Assembly (NCBI GenBank): GCA_030584085.1
Contig: CP129490.1
Span: 3,443,511-3,507,510 of the forward strand
DNA length: 64,000 bases
From: Melioribacteraceae bacterium
GTDB taxonomy: Bacteria; Bacteroidota; Ignavibacteria; Ignavibacteriales; Melioribacteraceae
Reading direction: 5' to 3'
Part shown: in pieces, positions 1 to 8,668 of the stretch
Layout of the letters: each line of letters starts with the position of its first letter
Position numbering within the stretch: position 1 is the stretch's first letter
The notes under the pieces: generated by a model
Told to the model about the DNA's origin: nothing
What the model saw: the letters and a program-made list of their open reading frames with translations, nothing else
The model's database searches: none
Translations under genes and position numbers: made by a program

Positions 1-1148
1 TTGCTGAAAACATACAACGCAAGTGGATTAGGATTTTGATTTACAATGTACAGGATTTCATTAAAATCTTTGAATGTAATTATAGGTAGTACAGGACCAA
101 ATATTTCATTCTGCATTATTGCAGAATCGAGTTTAACGTTTTCAATTAAAGTTGGACTAATAAATTTATCCGACTCATCAATTTCACCGCCATGAATAAT
201 TGTCGCTCCATCATTAACCGCATCATCTATTAATCGTTGAATTGATTGAAAGTGTTTAACATCTATCAATCTGCAATAATTATTTTCTTCTCTTAGAGTA
301 TTTTTATCGCCATATAAATTTTTTGTTGCTTCAATCATATATCCGACAAACTTTTCCTTTACGTCTTCATGAATTAATAAGTAATCGGGAGCGACACAAG
401 TTTGCCCGCCATTCATAAATTTACCCCAGGCAATTCTAGTTGCCGAAGTTCGTAAATCAGCATCCTTATTTAATATTACAGGTGATTTCCCTCCTAATTC
501 TAAAGTAACTTTTGTCAAATTTTTTGCAGCCGCTTCCATAACTAATTTGCCAACCGTAGGACTTCCTGTAAAGAAGATATGATTAAACGGAAGGGATGTC
601 AACTCTCTAGCAACTTCTTCATCACCGAGAAATGTTTTTACTTCGTCTTCCGGAAATAGTTTATCTATCATTTTTTTTAACAGTGCTGAAGTGTTGGTAC
701 TTTTTTCTGAAGGTCTCACAATTACAGTATTTCCAGCAGCAATTGCTAATCCCAATGGAGCCATAACCAATTGAAAAGGATAATTCCATGGTGAGATTAT
801 CAGAGATTGACCGATCGATTCGTACAATACTTTGCTGGATGAACCAAATAAAGATAGTGGGGTTGAAACTCTTTTTGGCTTCATCCATTTTTTTAAGTGC
901 TTGATGATGTGCTTTAATTCAGAAGTGGTTGCATAAATTTCTGAAAGCCTTGTCTCTTCTCTTGATTTGCGAAAGTCTTTGTAAACTGCTTCACATATTT
1001 GATCTTGCGAAACTAATATTTCATTTAAGAGTTTTTTCAATTTAGCTTTCCGTTCTTCTACCGATGAATTAGCTAATCGCATTCTGTTCGATTTTTGTAA
1101 ATCGAATACTCTTTTAATTTCCTTTTGTAAATTTTCTTCGATGGGCAT
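1..1148 (-). CDS. Aldehyde dehydrogenase, class 3-like (3' end cut by window edge)
   Basis: The reading frame runs open from the ATG at 1148 to the window edge, giving about 382 codons of an enzyme usually about 455-460 residues long, so the C-terminal part is missing. It should oxidise an aldehyde to an acid with NAD(P)+. Visible motifs are SPWNYPFQL of the cofactor-binding domain, FTGSPTVGK, ELGGKSPVI with the general base Glu217, and NGGQTCVAPDY with the nucleophile Cys251. The 34-residue Glu-Cys spacing and the absence of a long N-terminal extension point to the ALDH3/YwdH-like subgroup, often used for fatty or aromatic aldehydes. The substrate cannot be read from the sequence. The family call is firm. 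Confidence 0.93.
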   Translation of the reverse strand, partial: MPIEENLQKEIKRVFDLQKSNRMRLANSSVEERKAKLKKLLNEILVSQDQICEAVYKDFRKSREETRLSEIYATTSELKHIIKHLKKWMKPKRVSTPLSLFGSSSKVLYESIGQSLIISPWNYPFQLVMAPLGLAIAAGNTVIVRPSEKSTNTSALLKKMIDKLFPEDEVKTFLGDEEVARELTSLPFNHIFFTGSPTVGKLVMEAAAKNLTKVTLELGGKSPVILNKDADLRTSATRIAWGKFMNGGQTCVAPDYLLIHEDVKEKFVGYMIEATKNLYGDKNTLREENNYCRLIDVKHFQSIQRLIDDAVNDGATIIHGGEIDESDKFISPTLIENVKLDSAIMQNEIFGPVLPIITFKDFNEILYIVNQNPNPLALYVFS

Positions 1149-1283
1149 ATTTAACTGATATTAATGATTGGTTTATGTAAAGATAATCATTGAGCAGTGA
1201 AGAAAAAAAACGGGCTCTTGATTATGTTGTTAAATTCTCTGTAATCTAAAAGCTGATGAGATTTAGTTAACTTCACAGGTCAA

Positions 1284-2702
1284 TTACTTCTTCAAATCCA
1301 TAAAAGAAAATTCCAGATCTTCGTCATCTAACTTGCTGATAATTTTTTCGAGCTCATCAAGCTGCTGTTTAGTTGGTTTATATGATTTGAAAATTTTTAT
1401 TAAATATTCAACGGATTCGCTTCTAAAATATTTTCTATCCTTTGCAACTTTCGTGAAAAACTTTACTGCATTTGTACCGTCTCGATATTTGTAATAATAA
1501 ACACCATTATAAAATTCATACATTGCTCGCAGATATCCGTCTTTAGGTAAATCCGGTAATTGTGGTATCTCCATTTGTATTCCGAGGTCTAGTCTCCCTA
1601 TCATTGTTGCTAATTCATAAACTTGTTTTGCGGTTTTCAAATTATTTTTTATTTCGTTGTATCTAATCAGCTGATCTTCACTTAATTCTTTTTCAATACC
1701 TGTAATAGGTTTATCAATAAGTAATGATGCGACCGCTTTTAGATATATCGCATTGCCTAATGCCGAACGCCATTTGAAATCTTTTTTTTGAATTAATTCA
1801 TCAATAAGTGAAATGGCTTTTTTGTATTCGCCGTTCTTAATATAAAATGTACTTTCTGTATAACCTCTTACATAACCATTTTGATCTTTTTCTATAAATT
1901 CTTTTGCTTCGTTCAAATTATCCAACTGTAGAAGTATTCGAATATGCCAATCGTAAAAATCTTTGTTATTCGGATATTTTTTTACAAGCAAGTTAAAGTA
2001 ACCATAAGCATCAAATGGATTACCCTCCTGAGTAGAGTAAGTTTCACCGAGCATGAACTCAGCAAAGGGTCTTGTCAGTTCACCATTCAAGTGAGCTTGT
2101 TTCATGTAATTAATTCCGCGTGTACGGTCACCGGAAAATCCAAGAATCGAGGCTACAAACTTTGTTAATCCGCCAAGCCGATCAGCATAATACTCAAACA
2201 TACCGAGCATCAAATATGCATCATATAAATCGGGATGCTCAACGACTAATTCTTCAAGCATTCCTTTACCCTTTTTTGCATTGCTGAAAGCTGACATGTA
2301 AGAACCGCTCAAACCATACATTCTTCCCAGGTAACCATAAATGTTTGCCATGTAGTATTTGTTTTCAACGTTCATCTCAATGTCTTCCAATTGTTCAACA
2401 ATATCCTCCGTATATTCAATCAATTCTTCATTTTTCTCTTTTCGGTATTCATATCTTTTTTCATAGTTAAATTGATCGGAATCAGCTAAGTGTCTGAGTG
2501 ATTCTGTTACAATTTTCAGAAAATAATATTTGGGAATGTTTGGATTCTCCGCAATTTTCTCTGTGGTGAGTTGTTCCGCTTTATCAAACTGATGATTAAA
2601 TGCCCAATATACTATTTGATGGTCATATCCGTTTACTACAATGGGTGATTTAGCAAAAATTATTGACGAGCTGATAACAAGTAAATAAAACAAGTTTTTC
2701 AT
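1284..2702 (-). CDS. Secreted TPR-repeat protein of unknown function
   Basis: The protein has 472 residues and starts with a typical signal peptide (hydrophobic residues 4-17, cleavage near FAKS), so it is exported to the periplasm. The rest is rich in paired amphipathic helices with TPR-like spacing, for example around YYMANIYGYLGRMYGLSG, LYDAYLMLGMFEYYADRLGG and FAEFMLGETYSTQ. The YADRLGG segment resembles TPR proteins of Bacteroidota that count as uncharacterised. There are no catalytic motifs. It is a single gene, divergent from the small membrane protein gene at 2895. A scaffolding or envelope role is likely, but no specific function can be given. Confidence 0.75.
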   Translation of the reverse strand: MKNLFYLLVISSSIIFAKSPIVVNGYDHQIVYWAFNHQFDKAEQLTTEKIAENPNIPKYYFLKIVTESLRHLADSDQFNYEKRYEYRKEKNEELIEYTEDIVEQLEDIEMNVENKYYMANIYGYLGRMYGLSGSYMSAFSNAKKGKGMLEELVVEHPDLYDAYLMLGMFEYYADRLGGLTKFVASILGFSGDRTRGINYMKQAHLNGELTRPFAEFMLGETYSTQEGNPFDAYGYFNLLVKKYPNNKDFYDWHIRILLQLDNLNEAKEFIEKDQNGYVRGYTESTFYIKNGEYKKAISLIDELIQKKDFKWRSALGNAIYLKAVASLLIDKPITGIEKELSEDQLIRYNEIKNNLKTAKQVYELATMIGRLDLGIQMEIPQLPDLPKDGYLRAMYEFYNGVYYYKYRDGTNAVKFFTKVAKDRKYFRSESVEYLIKIFKSYKPTKQQLDELEKIISKLDDEDLEFSFMDLKK

Positions 2703-2894
2703 TTTTTCCCTTAATGATTGGGGTTAAGATAAGAAAATCAATCACACGCCTGCAAACGGATACTAAAAATTACATATAAATTAGACCGATGGTCACATTT
2801 CAAATTATTTTAAATATGCCCAAAGTTTGCTTAATTTAAAAGCGATAACATTGTTAACGTTTACTGATTTTGTTGATAAACATTGGAGTTGATT

Positions 2895-3320
2895 ATGAAA
2901 TTCAAAAAACCTCTCACCGTAATATTATTAATTCTGCTCATGTTCTTTCAATCAATCAGCGGAATCTTCGGCGGTATCGGACTGATAATTGATCCTTCAG
3001 GTGAAACACTTCAAATACCGATTGAGTGGCTAGCGGATTCACCTTTCAATAATTATTTAATTCCGGGAGTAATTCTATTTAGCTTTCTCGGCGTGATTCC
3101 ATTTTTTGTTTTATTCGGTCTTTGGAGAAAAAGATTCTGGGCTTGGCAAGGAAGTTTATTTATTGGTGTAATATTGATTATTTGGATTATTGTAGAAATA
3201 ATTATAATAGGTTATCAGCATAATCCACCGCTTCAATTTATTTATGGTTTGATCGGATTACTAATAATTACTTTTACATTAATACCAAATGTAAAAGTAT
3301 ATTTTAAACCACCGGATTAA
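2895..3320 (+). CDS. Small integral membrane protein, four predicted helices
   Basis: This protein has 141 residues, is very hydrophobic and contains about four membrane segments: residues 4-24, the region of YLIPGVILFSFLGVIPFF, LFIGVILIIWIIVEIIII, and FIYGLIGLLIITFTLIP. The start is placed at ATG 2895 rather than the in-frame TTG at 2883, because GGAG at 2885-2888 lies 6 bases before this ATG and the TTG has no such site. The overall pattern resembles small DUF-type membrane proteins of Bacteroidota. No function is recognised. It stands alone between a divergent TPR gene and the convergent LytTR operon. Confidence 0.7.
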   Translation: MKFKKPLTVILLILLMFFQSISGIFGGIGLIIDPSGETLQIPIEWLADSPFNNYLIPGVILFSFLGVIPFFVLFGLWRKRFWAWQGSLFIGVILIIWIIVEIIIIGYQHNPPLQFIYGLIGLLIITFTLIPNVKVYFKPPD

Positions 3321-3341
3321 TTTTTTTACTTTGTTTGAAGA

Positions 3342-4097
3342 TTATTTATCCAACCACTCTTTAAACGAAGCTGCACGCTCTACACTTACAAGTGCTTCAA
3401 TTTCTTTTGGCTCAAGAGGATTCAATTCAATTTTAATTCTTGATCTGGAGAATGGAATCATATTCTTAATTGCATGAAAGTTTACGATCATCTTTCTATT
3501 TATTCTAAAAAAATTTTCAGGATTAATTAATTCAACCAAATTCTCAAGAGAATAATTCAATGGGTAAGAAGAACCGGTAAATGTTGTTAAGAATACATTT
3601 TTCTCCATTGCATAGAAATATGCTATTTCATCAGTCTCGATTTTTTTAATCTTACTTCCGTATTGAATTAAAAATCGTTTTTTATAATTTATTTTTTGAT
3701 TTAGAATAGATGAAAAGATTTCTTCAAAATCCTTCAGGTAAGATGATTTTACATCCTTGTATTTAATTAGACTTTCTCTAAGTTCATTTTTGCGGATTGG
3801 CTTTAATAGATAGTCGATGCTGTTTAGCTTAAATGCTTTTATTGCATAGTGATCATAAGCTGTTGTAAAAATAATTGGCACTTCTACATTAATCTTTTCA
3901 AAGATCTTAAAACTCAATCCGTCTTCTAATTGAATATCTAAGAAAATCAAATCCGTTTTATTATTCTTTAACCATTTAACTGAGTTTTCAATTGATGTTA
4001 ATTTCGCTGTTACTTCAATTGACGCATCAATTTCTTTGATCAATTCTTCTAACCGATCTGCTGCAAGTTTTTCGTCTTCTATTATTATTGATTTCAT
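3342..4097 (-). CDS. LytTR-family response regulator
   Basis: This is a 251-residue cytoplasmic regulator. Residues 1-120 form a receiver domain with the acidic pair EDE (residues 7-9), phospho-acceptor Asp54 in IFLDIQLEDG, and a conserved Lys in LLKPIRKNE. The C-terminal LytTR DNA-binding domain (about 150-250) includes the segment FFRINRKMIVNFHAIKNM. An in-frame TTG at 4121 would add eight residues, but the ATG at 4097 begins directly at the conserved beta strand MKSIIIEDE and is preferred. The gene follows the small membrane protein gene by 13 bases and the LytS-type kinase gene, which should be its partner. Targets are unknown. Confidence 0.93.
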   Translation of the reverse strand: MKSIIIEDEKLAADRLEELIKEIDASIEVTAKLTSIENSVKWLKNNKTDLIFLDIQLEDGLSFKIFEKINVEVPIIFTTAYDHYAIKAFKLNSIDYLLKPIRKNELRESLIKYKDVKSSYLKDFEEIFSSILNQKINYKKRFLIQYGSKIKKIETDEIAYFYAMEKNVFLTTFTGSSYPLNYSLENLVELINPENFFRINRKMIVNFHAIKNMIPFSRSRIKIELNPLEPKEIEALVSVERAASFKEWLDK

Positions 4098-4110
4098 TTT
4101 ATAAAACTTA

Positions 4111-4512
4111 TTAATAGACAAGAATTGAAAGAATAATTACCGCTAAACCAAATATTCCAACAAGAATATCAATTACTATAATTTTCTTACCGTGGTTTCG
4201 TGAAAGCATTCCGGATACCCATTTTTGAAATTTTTCATAATCCATAATAAAGAACAATGCTTTAATAGCCGTTAATGAAAATAGAATACTGATAATATAG
4301 GAATATTCAATTTGTGTAGTAAGTTCTTTATACCATGTAAAAGCGACAAGAACTAATCCTATTATTGCAATTGGTACAATCCATCTGGGGCGTTTTTTAG
4401 TGTAAGCTTTTGCAATAAATTTATTCTCATCCCATGGAACTAAATGCATATAAAACGGTTTTAACAACGCCATTAATCCAAAGACAACACCCAGTATTTT
4501 AAAATAATTCAT
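4111..4512 (-). CDS. Small membrane protein between LytS-type kinase and LytTR regulator
   Basis: This 133-residue protein has about four hydrophobic helices: residues 4-18, IVPIAIIGLVLVAFTWY, IISILFSLTAIKALFFI, and IVIDILVGIFGLAVIILSILVY at the C-terminus. The stop at 4111 is 13 bases from the start of the response regulator, and its start is 40 bases after the kinase stop, so the three genes look like one transcript. No known domain is recognised. Its conserved place inside a two-component operon suggests a role in sensing or in modulating the kinase, but this is inference from position only. Confidence 0.75.
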   Translation of the reverse strand: MNYFKILGVVFGLMALLKPFYMHLVPWDENKFIAKAYTKKRPRWIVPIAIIGLVLVAFTWYKELTTQIEYSYIISILFSLTAIKALFFIMDYEKFQKWVSGMLSRNHGKKIIVIDILVGIFGLAVIILSILVY

Positions 4513-4552
4513 TAACTAATCCGATTTATTTTCAAAGTTATTTTCGCCAAAA

Positions 4553-5602
4553 TTATTCCTCGAAATTGAGGAGAGGAATTTTTGCTATATATTCATTTCC
4601 TTTATAACTGAATACGGGTTGAACATTACTTAATAACGCATATCTTTTCTGCAAGTTACTTAATCCGATTTTTTTCGATTCAACATAAGTAGTTTTGGGA
4701 TGAAGATTATTAACTACGACTACATAATTTCCCTCATTGTAAATTTGTAATCGAAGCTGTGAATCTTCGGAAGCTATATTATGCTTAAAGCAATTTTCTA
4801 GCAAGGTTTGTAGTGAAAGCGGTGGTACTAAATAACAAAGCTTGTTAGCGTCTATATTAACTTCATACTTAACCGCATTACCAAATCGAATTGACTGCAA
4901 GTACAAATACGCTTTCGCAAATTCAACTTCATCTTTTAATTCGACAACTTGTTTATCAATAACATCAAGAGTATAACGGTAAACCGAAGAAAACTCATCA
5001 ACAAATTGCTGAGCTTTCTCGGGATCCCTTTTTATTAGAGAAGACAAAACATTTAAGCTGTTAAAAAGAAAATGTGGGTTTAGCTGACTTTTTAAAATTT
5101 CGAACTTAATCTCAGAATTTTCTCTTTCCAGTTTCTCGGTTTTTAATTCAGCCGATTGATTTCTTTTAAACCATATTATTGCTTCAATTACGCTTATGAT
5201 AATAATATTTATTACCACTGTAATAAGAGAATTATTAATAACATTTTTAAATAATCCGTCATCATACGGCATTAATGTTCCAGCAACAACAGTTGTTGCC
5301 GTACCGATTAGTATTCCAATAACAACAGCAAAGAACAATTCTAAAGGAATTCTTGGGACTAACTTTTGAGGCAACGGAAATTTTTTATCAAGATTGTTAA
5401 TTAATATGAGATCGAGGATGACTAAAAATAATGCGAAGACAAAACTGAATAATGTACCGATGATCAGACGTATAAAAAAGTTGGCTATGTTATTAATCTC
5501 TATATAACCAGTAAAATAATTGTACGAGATAATTATTAACTGAACAAAAAGAGCGACCAAAAATATTGTTATTGTAACATTTTTATTCAACTTCATTTTC
5601 AT
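4553..5602 (-). CDS. LytS/YehU-type sensor histidine kinase
   Basis: This 349-residue membrane kinase has about four transmembrane segments in residues 8-145 (including ITIFLVALFVQLIIIS, LIIGTLFSFVFALFLVILDLILI, LFFAVVIGILIGTATTVVAG and TVVINIIIISVIEAIIW). A short coiled coil (ELKTEKLERENSEIKFEILK) follows, then the His_kinase domain with phospho-acceptor His177 in QLNPHFLFNSLN. The HATPase region has PPLSLQTLLENCFKHN and KKIGLSNLQKR. No periplasmic sensor domain is evident, so the signal is probably sensed in the membrane. The gene leads a three-gene operon ending with a LytTR regulator, its likely phosphotransfer partner. Confidence 0.93.
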   Translation of the reverse strand: MKMKLNKNVTITIFLVALFVQLIIISYNYFTGYIEINNIANFFIRLIIGTLFSFVFALFLVILDLILINNLDKKFPLPQKLVPRIPLELFFAVVIGILIGTATTVVAGTLMPYDDGLFKNVINNSLITVVINIIIISVIEAIIWFKRNQSAELKTEKLERENSEIKFEILKSQLNPHFLFNSLNVLSSLIKRDPEKAQQFVDEFSSVYRYTLDVIDKQVVELKDEVEFAKAYLYLQSIRFGNAVKYEVNIDANKLCYLVPPLSLQTLLENCFKHNIASEDSQLRLQIYNEGNYVVVVNNLHPKTTYVESKKIGLSNLQKRYALLSNVQPVFSYKGNEYIAKIPLLNFEE

Positions 5603-5681
5603 ACCGTAAAATTCGTTAAAAACTTAATAAGTTGCTTCGTAAATTAAACCGAGAGGCGTTAGAGCGCCCCTCCGTATTTAA

Positions 5682-6326
5682 TTAAAACAGACCATACTTA
5701 AACGTGATACCGCCTGAAAATTTTTGAAATAAGTGTTCATCTGCCCCTAGTAACTCAAGAGGTGACGTGTTTCGAAAAGAACCGATTATTCCAATCCAAT
5801 AATTGCCTAAAATATTGTACTGTAATTCCAACGCCGGTTCAAAAATTGCGAAAGATGTTTTATCAATTATTTCTTCTGTCCAAACTTTGTCTTTTCTGTA
5901 ATCTTTATCGTATTGATAATAAGCTTCACCCATGCCGCTTGTAATTGATACAGATAATTTGAAATCATTGCTTAGTGAAAAAATTCGTTCTACATAGATA
6001 CCGGCATATGCTGCATTTAAATGATAGGAACCATCGTCAACTACTTTATTTAGTCCTCTATCGTAATGCAATCCTGAAAATGAAAATCCAATACCCCAAT
6101 TTTCATTAATTACTGCGACTATCTTTCCGTCTAAATATCCAGCCAAGTTTGATTCAACAGATGAAAACCTTCCGTTAATTCCGACATAACCTCCTATTGA
6201 TGTTTCATTAATCATGAACAAGTGATTCTTTTCAACTTGCGCAAAAGAAATTGATGTAAGTAATACAATTAATATTGCCAAAATTAATTGCTTACTTGTT
6301 CCGCTATTTTTTACTGTGTTCAACAT
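5682..6326 (-). CDS. Exported outer-membrane beta-barrel-like protein
   Basis: This 214-residue protein has an N-terminal hydrophobic stretch (LILAILIVLLTSISFAQ, cleavage near FAQ-V), indicating export. The mature part consists of alternating hydrophobic/polar strands with aromatic belts (VGINGRFSSVESNLAGYLDG, GIGFSFSGLHYDRG, FEPALELQYNILGNYWIGI) and ends in GGITFKYGLF, a C-terminal aromatic residue typical of outer-membrane barrels. It resembles small porin-fold proteins of Bacteroidota, but no specific family is recognised. AAGGTAAA lies just upstream of the ATG at 6326. It lies between two regulatory operons on the same strand. Confidence 0.7.
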   Translation of the reverse strand: MLNTVKNSGTSKQLILAILIVLLTSISFAQVEKNHLFMINETSIGGYVGINGRFSSVESNLAGYLDGKIVAVINENWGIGFSFSGLHYDRGLNKVVDDGSYHLNAAYAGIYVERIFSLSNDFKLSVSITSGMGEAYYQYDKDYRKDKVWTEEIIDKTSFAIFEPALELQYNILGNYWIGIIGSFRNTSPLELLGADEHLFQKFSGGITFKYGLF

Positions 6327-6542
6327 TTTACCTTCTCCGTTTGTTAAGTTTATAGTGATTTAACATTCATCCGAAACTTAACGTGTAGAGTAAGCGAAAC
6401 GAAAAAAATGTTGATGAACCGGCATTATTGAAGGACAAACCGGTAATAGGAAGGATGAAATTGTCATAAAAAAAATGATGGATTGAAGAATTAAAAACTT
6501 ATGGGAAATCAGCAATGAAGAATGGAAATTTAAAATAATTTT

Positions 6543-7247
6543 CTAATCATCACTTTCGAACATATAGCCTATTCCCCTTACACTTTTAATGTATTGCGGG
6601 TTGGAGGGATCTTCTTCAAAATATTTTCTTAGACGAACTATAAAATTATCAACCGTTCTTGTTTCAACTTCGGAAGTAATATTCCAAACTTTTTCCAACA
6701 ATTTTTTTCTTGAAACCGGTTTTCCTTTTTGTTCGATCAAACATTGTAATGCCATTGCTTCGTGCGGAGTCAATCTTAGTTCTTTATCTTCGCATTTACA
6801 TATTAGTGTTTCAAAGTTAATTGCGTTTTTTCCAAACTTAAAAATAGGTGAGGTGCTTACCGAAGTTGTATACCATTGCTTCCTTTGTAACATTCTTTTC
6901 ACACGAAGCAGTAACTCGGCAAGATGAAACGGTTTGCTGAGGTAATCATCGGCGCCCAATTCCAAACCATGAATTTTATCTTCTTTCCGAGTTCTTGCAG
7001 TTAACATTAAAATCGGGAGTTGTGGATTCTCATTTCGTATTCTTTCAGCAACTTCAAAACCATCTATGTAAGGAAGCATTATATCAAGAATCACCAAATC
7101 AAATTCTTCTTGCTTGTAGAATTCAAGAGCTTCTCTACCATCGCGTGCATGTTTAACTTCGTAATTCTCTTCCTCCAAGTTAAACTTTAATCCAACAGCT
7201 AAGCTTTCTTCATCTTCAACGAGTAAAATCCTTGTGTATTTATTCAT
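6543..7247 (-). CDS. OmpR/PhoB-family response regulator
   Basis: This 234-residue regulator has a receiver domain (residues 1-120) with acidic residues EDEE at 11-14, phospho-acceptor Asp55 in VILDIMLPY and the conserved Lys in DDYLSKPFHLAELLLR, followed by a winged-helix output domain ending in EDPSNPQYIKSVRGIGYMF. ATG 7247 is chosen. The longer TTG-started version adds seven residues before MNKYTRILLVEDE that have no counterpart in the family. Its start overlaps the end of the sensor kinase gene by 8 bases, suggesting translational coupling. The regulon is unknown. Confidence 0.95.
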   Translation of the reverse strand: MNKYTRILLVEDEESLAVGLKFNLEEENYEVKHARDGREALEFYKQEEFDLVILDIMLPYIDGFEVAERIRNENPQLPILMLTARTRKEDKIHGLELGADDYLSKPFHLAELLLRVKRMLQRKQWYTTSVSTSPIFKFGKNAINFETLICKCEDKELRLTPHEAMALQCLIEQKGKPVSRKKLLEKVWNITSEVETRTVDNFIVRLRKYFEEDPSNPQYIKSVRGIGYMFESDD

Positions 7248-8280
7248 TTTGACTCTCGCTACTTTCAATTAATTCACGTTTCTTAGTTAACTTGAGTAAT
7301 TTTCTTGTGAACATTTTTTTATAATGCTTGTGAATTGGGAGTTCAATTTTAAATGTTGTTCCCTTGTTAATTCCTTCACTGTAACATGTAATTTTACCGC
7401 CATGACTTTTAAGAATTTCGTTAACCCAATATAAGCCAAGTCCGGTACCTTTAACGTTTGGAATATTGCTGGCGTAAACTCTATAGAATTTCTTAAATAT
7501 CTTTTTTAATTGCTCTTGATCAATTCCAATTCCTTTATCTGAAAACTCAATAATAAATCGTTTTCTTTCTGCAAATAATTTTATTCCTATATGCAGAACA
7601 TTCGGGGAATATTTAATCGCATTGTCGATTAAATTATCGAGGACAATTTTTAAAGCGTTTTTATCAATTACGATTTCGGCCTCAGAATCACCCATGATAC
7701 TCAGACTATTCTGAGGTAATTGAAATTGTGCTGCAGATTGTTCAACTAAAGATTTAATTACTTCGCTGCTATTATAGACACGATATTCATTTGAAATTTT
7801 TTTCTGTTCAAGTCGTGATATTTCTAATATTGAATTGATCAGGTTGTTCAAGCGTTCGGCATCTTTTATCATGTAGTCAATAAAACGTTTTTTATTCTCG
7901 GGCGAGAGTTCCCGGGAATCTATTGTCTCAAGGTATAACTGTATTGATGCAAGCGGAGATTTTAACTCATGTGTAACATTTGCGATAAAATTATCATACA
8001 ATCGAGTTAAACGAAGCTGAACATTAAGATTTCTAAAAATTACGGACATACCAAACGCTATCGCAACAATAAGAACAATTCCACCAACGAATAGAAAAAT
8101 ACTTGGTCCGTCGATTTTTATTTGAGGAGATAATTGATCCCCGACTCTCTCAAAAATAATTGAGTTAGAAACATACCAATATATCCACAGCCCAAGTAAA
8201 GCCATCCAAGCTAATTGGGCAAAGATAAAAACAAGAATAAAGTAAACGTTGGAATTTATTTTTTTGATGTTATTCAGCAT
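7240..8280 (-). CDS. Sensor histidine kinase of the OmpR-type pair
   Basis: This 346-residue membrane kinase has two transmembrane helices (about residues 12-38 and 58-82) bounding a short periplasmic loop of about 20 residues, so it has no large extracytoplasmic sensor. HisKA carries His104 in NVTHELKSPLAS. HATPase_c shows the N box (DNLIDNAIKYSP), G1 box (FSDKGIGID), F box (KIFKKFYRVY) and G2 box (KGTGLGLYWV). All catalytic elements are present, so it should be active. The gene is upstream of and overlaps the response regulator, its presumed target. Confidence 0.95.
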   Translation of the reverse strand: MLNNIKKINSNVYFILVFIFAQLAWMALLGLWIYWYVSNSIIFERVGDQLSPQIKIDGPSIFLFVGGIVLIVAIAFGMSVIFRNLNVQLRLTRLYDNFIANVTHELKSPLASIQLYLETIDSRELSPENKKRFIDYMIKDAERLNNLINSILEISRLEQKKISNEYRVYNSSEVIKSLVEQSAAQFQLPQNSLSIMGDSEAEIVIDKNALKIVLDNLIDNAIKYSPNVLHIGIKLFAERKRFIIEFSDKGIGIDQEQLKKIFKKFYRVYASNIPNVKGTGLGLYWVNEILKSHGGKITCYSEGINKGTTFKIELPIHKHYKKMFTRKLLKLTKKRELIESSESQNE

Positions 8281-8668
8281 CCTTTTAAATAATTTATTTT
8301 CACTAGTTCCAATAAAAGTCTTCTTTGAATAATGGTATAATCATAACTAAGAAACGAAAGTATAAATATCCGTACTTAATTCTAAATGACAAATGAGCTT
8401 ATATATAAATTTACATTTCTTTTTCAAACATCAAACATTTTTGTTCACTTATTGAATTTTTCAGGTAGTAAGATTGCAAAAACAGTAAACAGGATAGAAT
8501 ATTTCAAAAATTTTACGGTTAAGATGTGAGAGTAGATATACGGTTTTAATTTTAGGAGAATTACAGCAGAACTTTCAAAACAATGGAACACAGATGACGC
8601 AGAAATTGATGATACACTCTGATTTAACCTGCGAGAATCAATCGCACCTGTGTTACAGTTATATCGAT
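8281..8668. other. 388-base intergenic stretch, no gene seen
   Basis: This is the gap between the sensor kinase start (8280) and the typA stop (8669), both on the minus strand. It must hold the promoter of the two-component operon. I find no open frame of useful length, no RNA gene and no clear terminator. A segment near 8583-8655 has short repeated words (ACACAGATGACGCAGA and similar) like decayed intergenic repeats, but no defined element can be supported. Confidence 0.4.
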
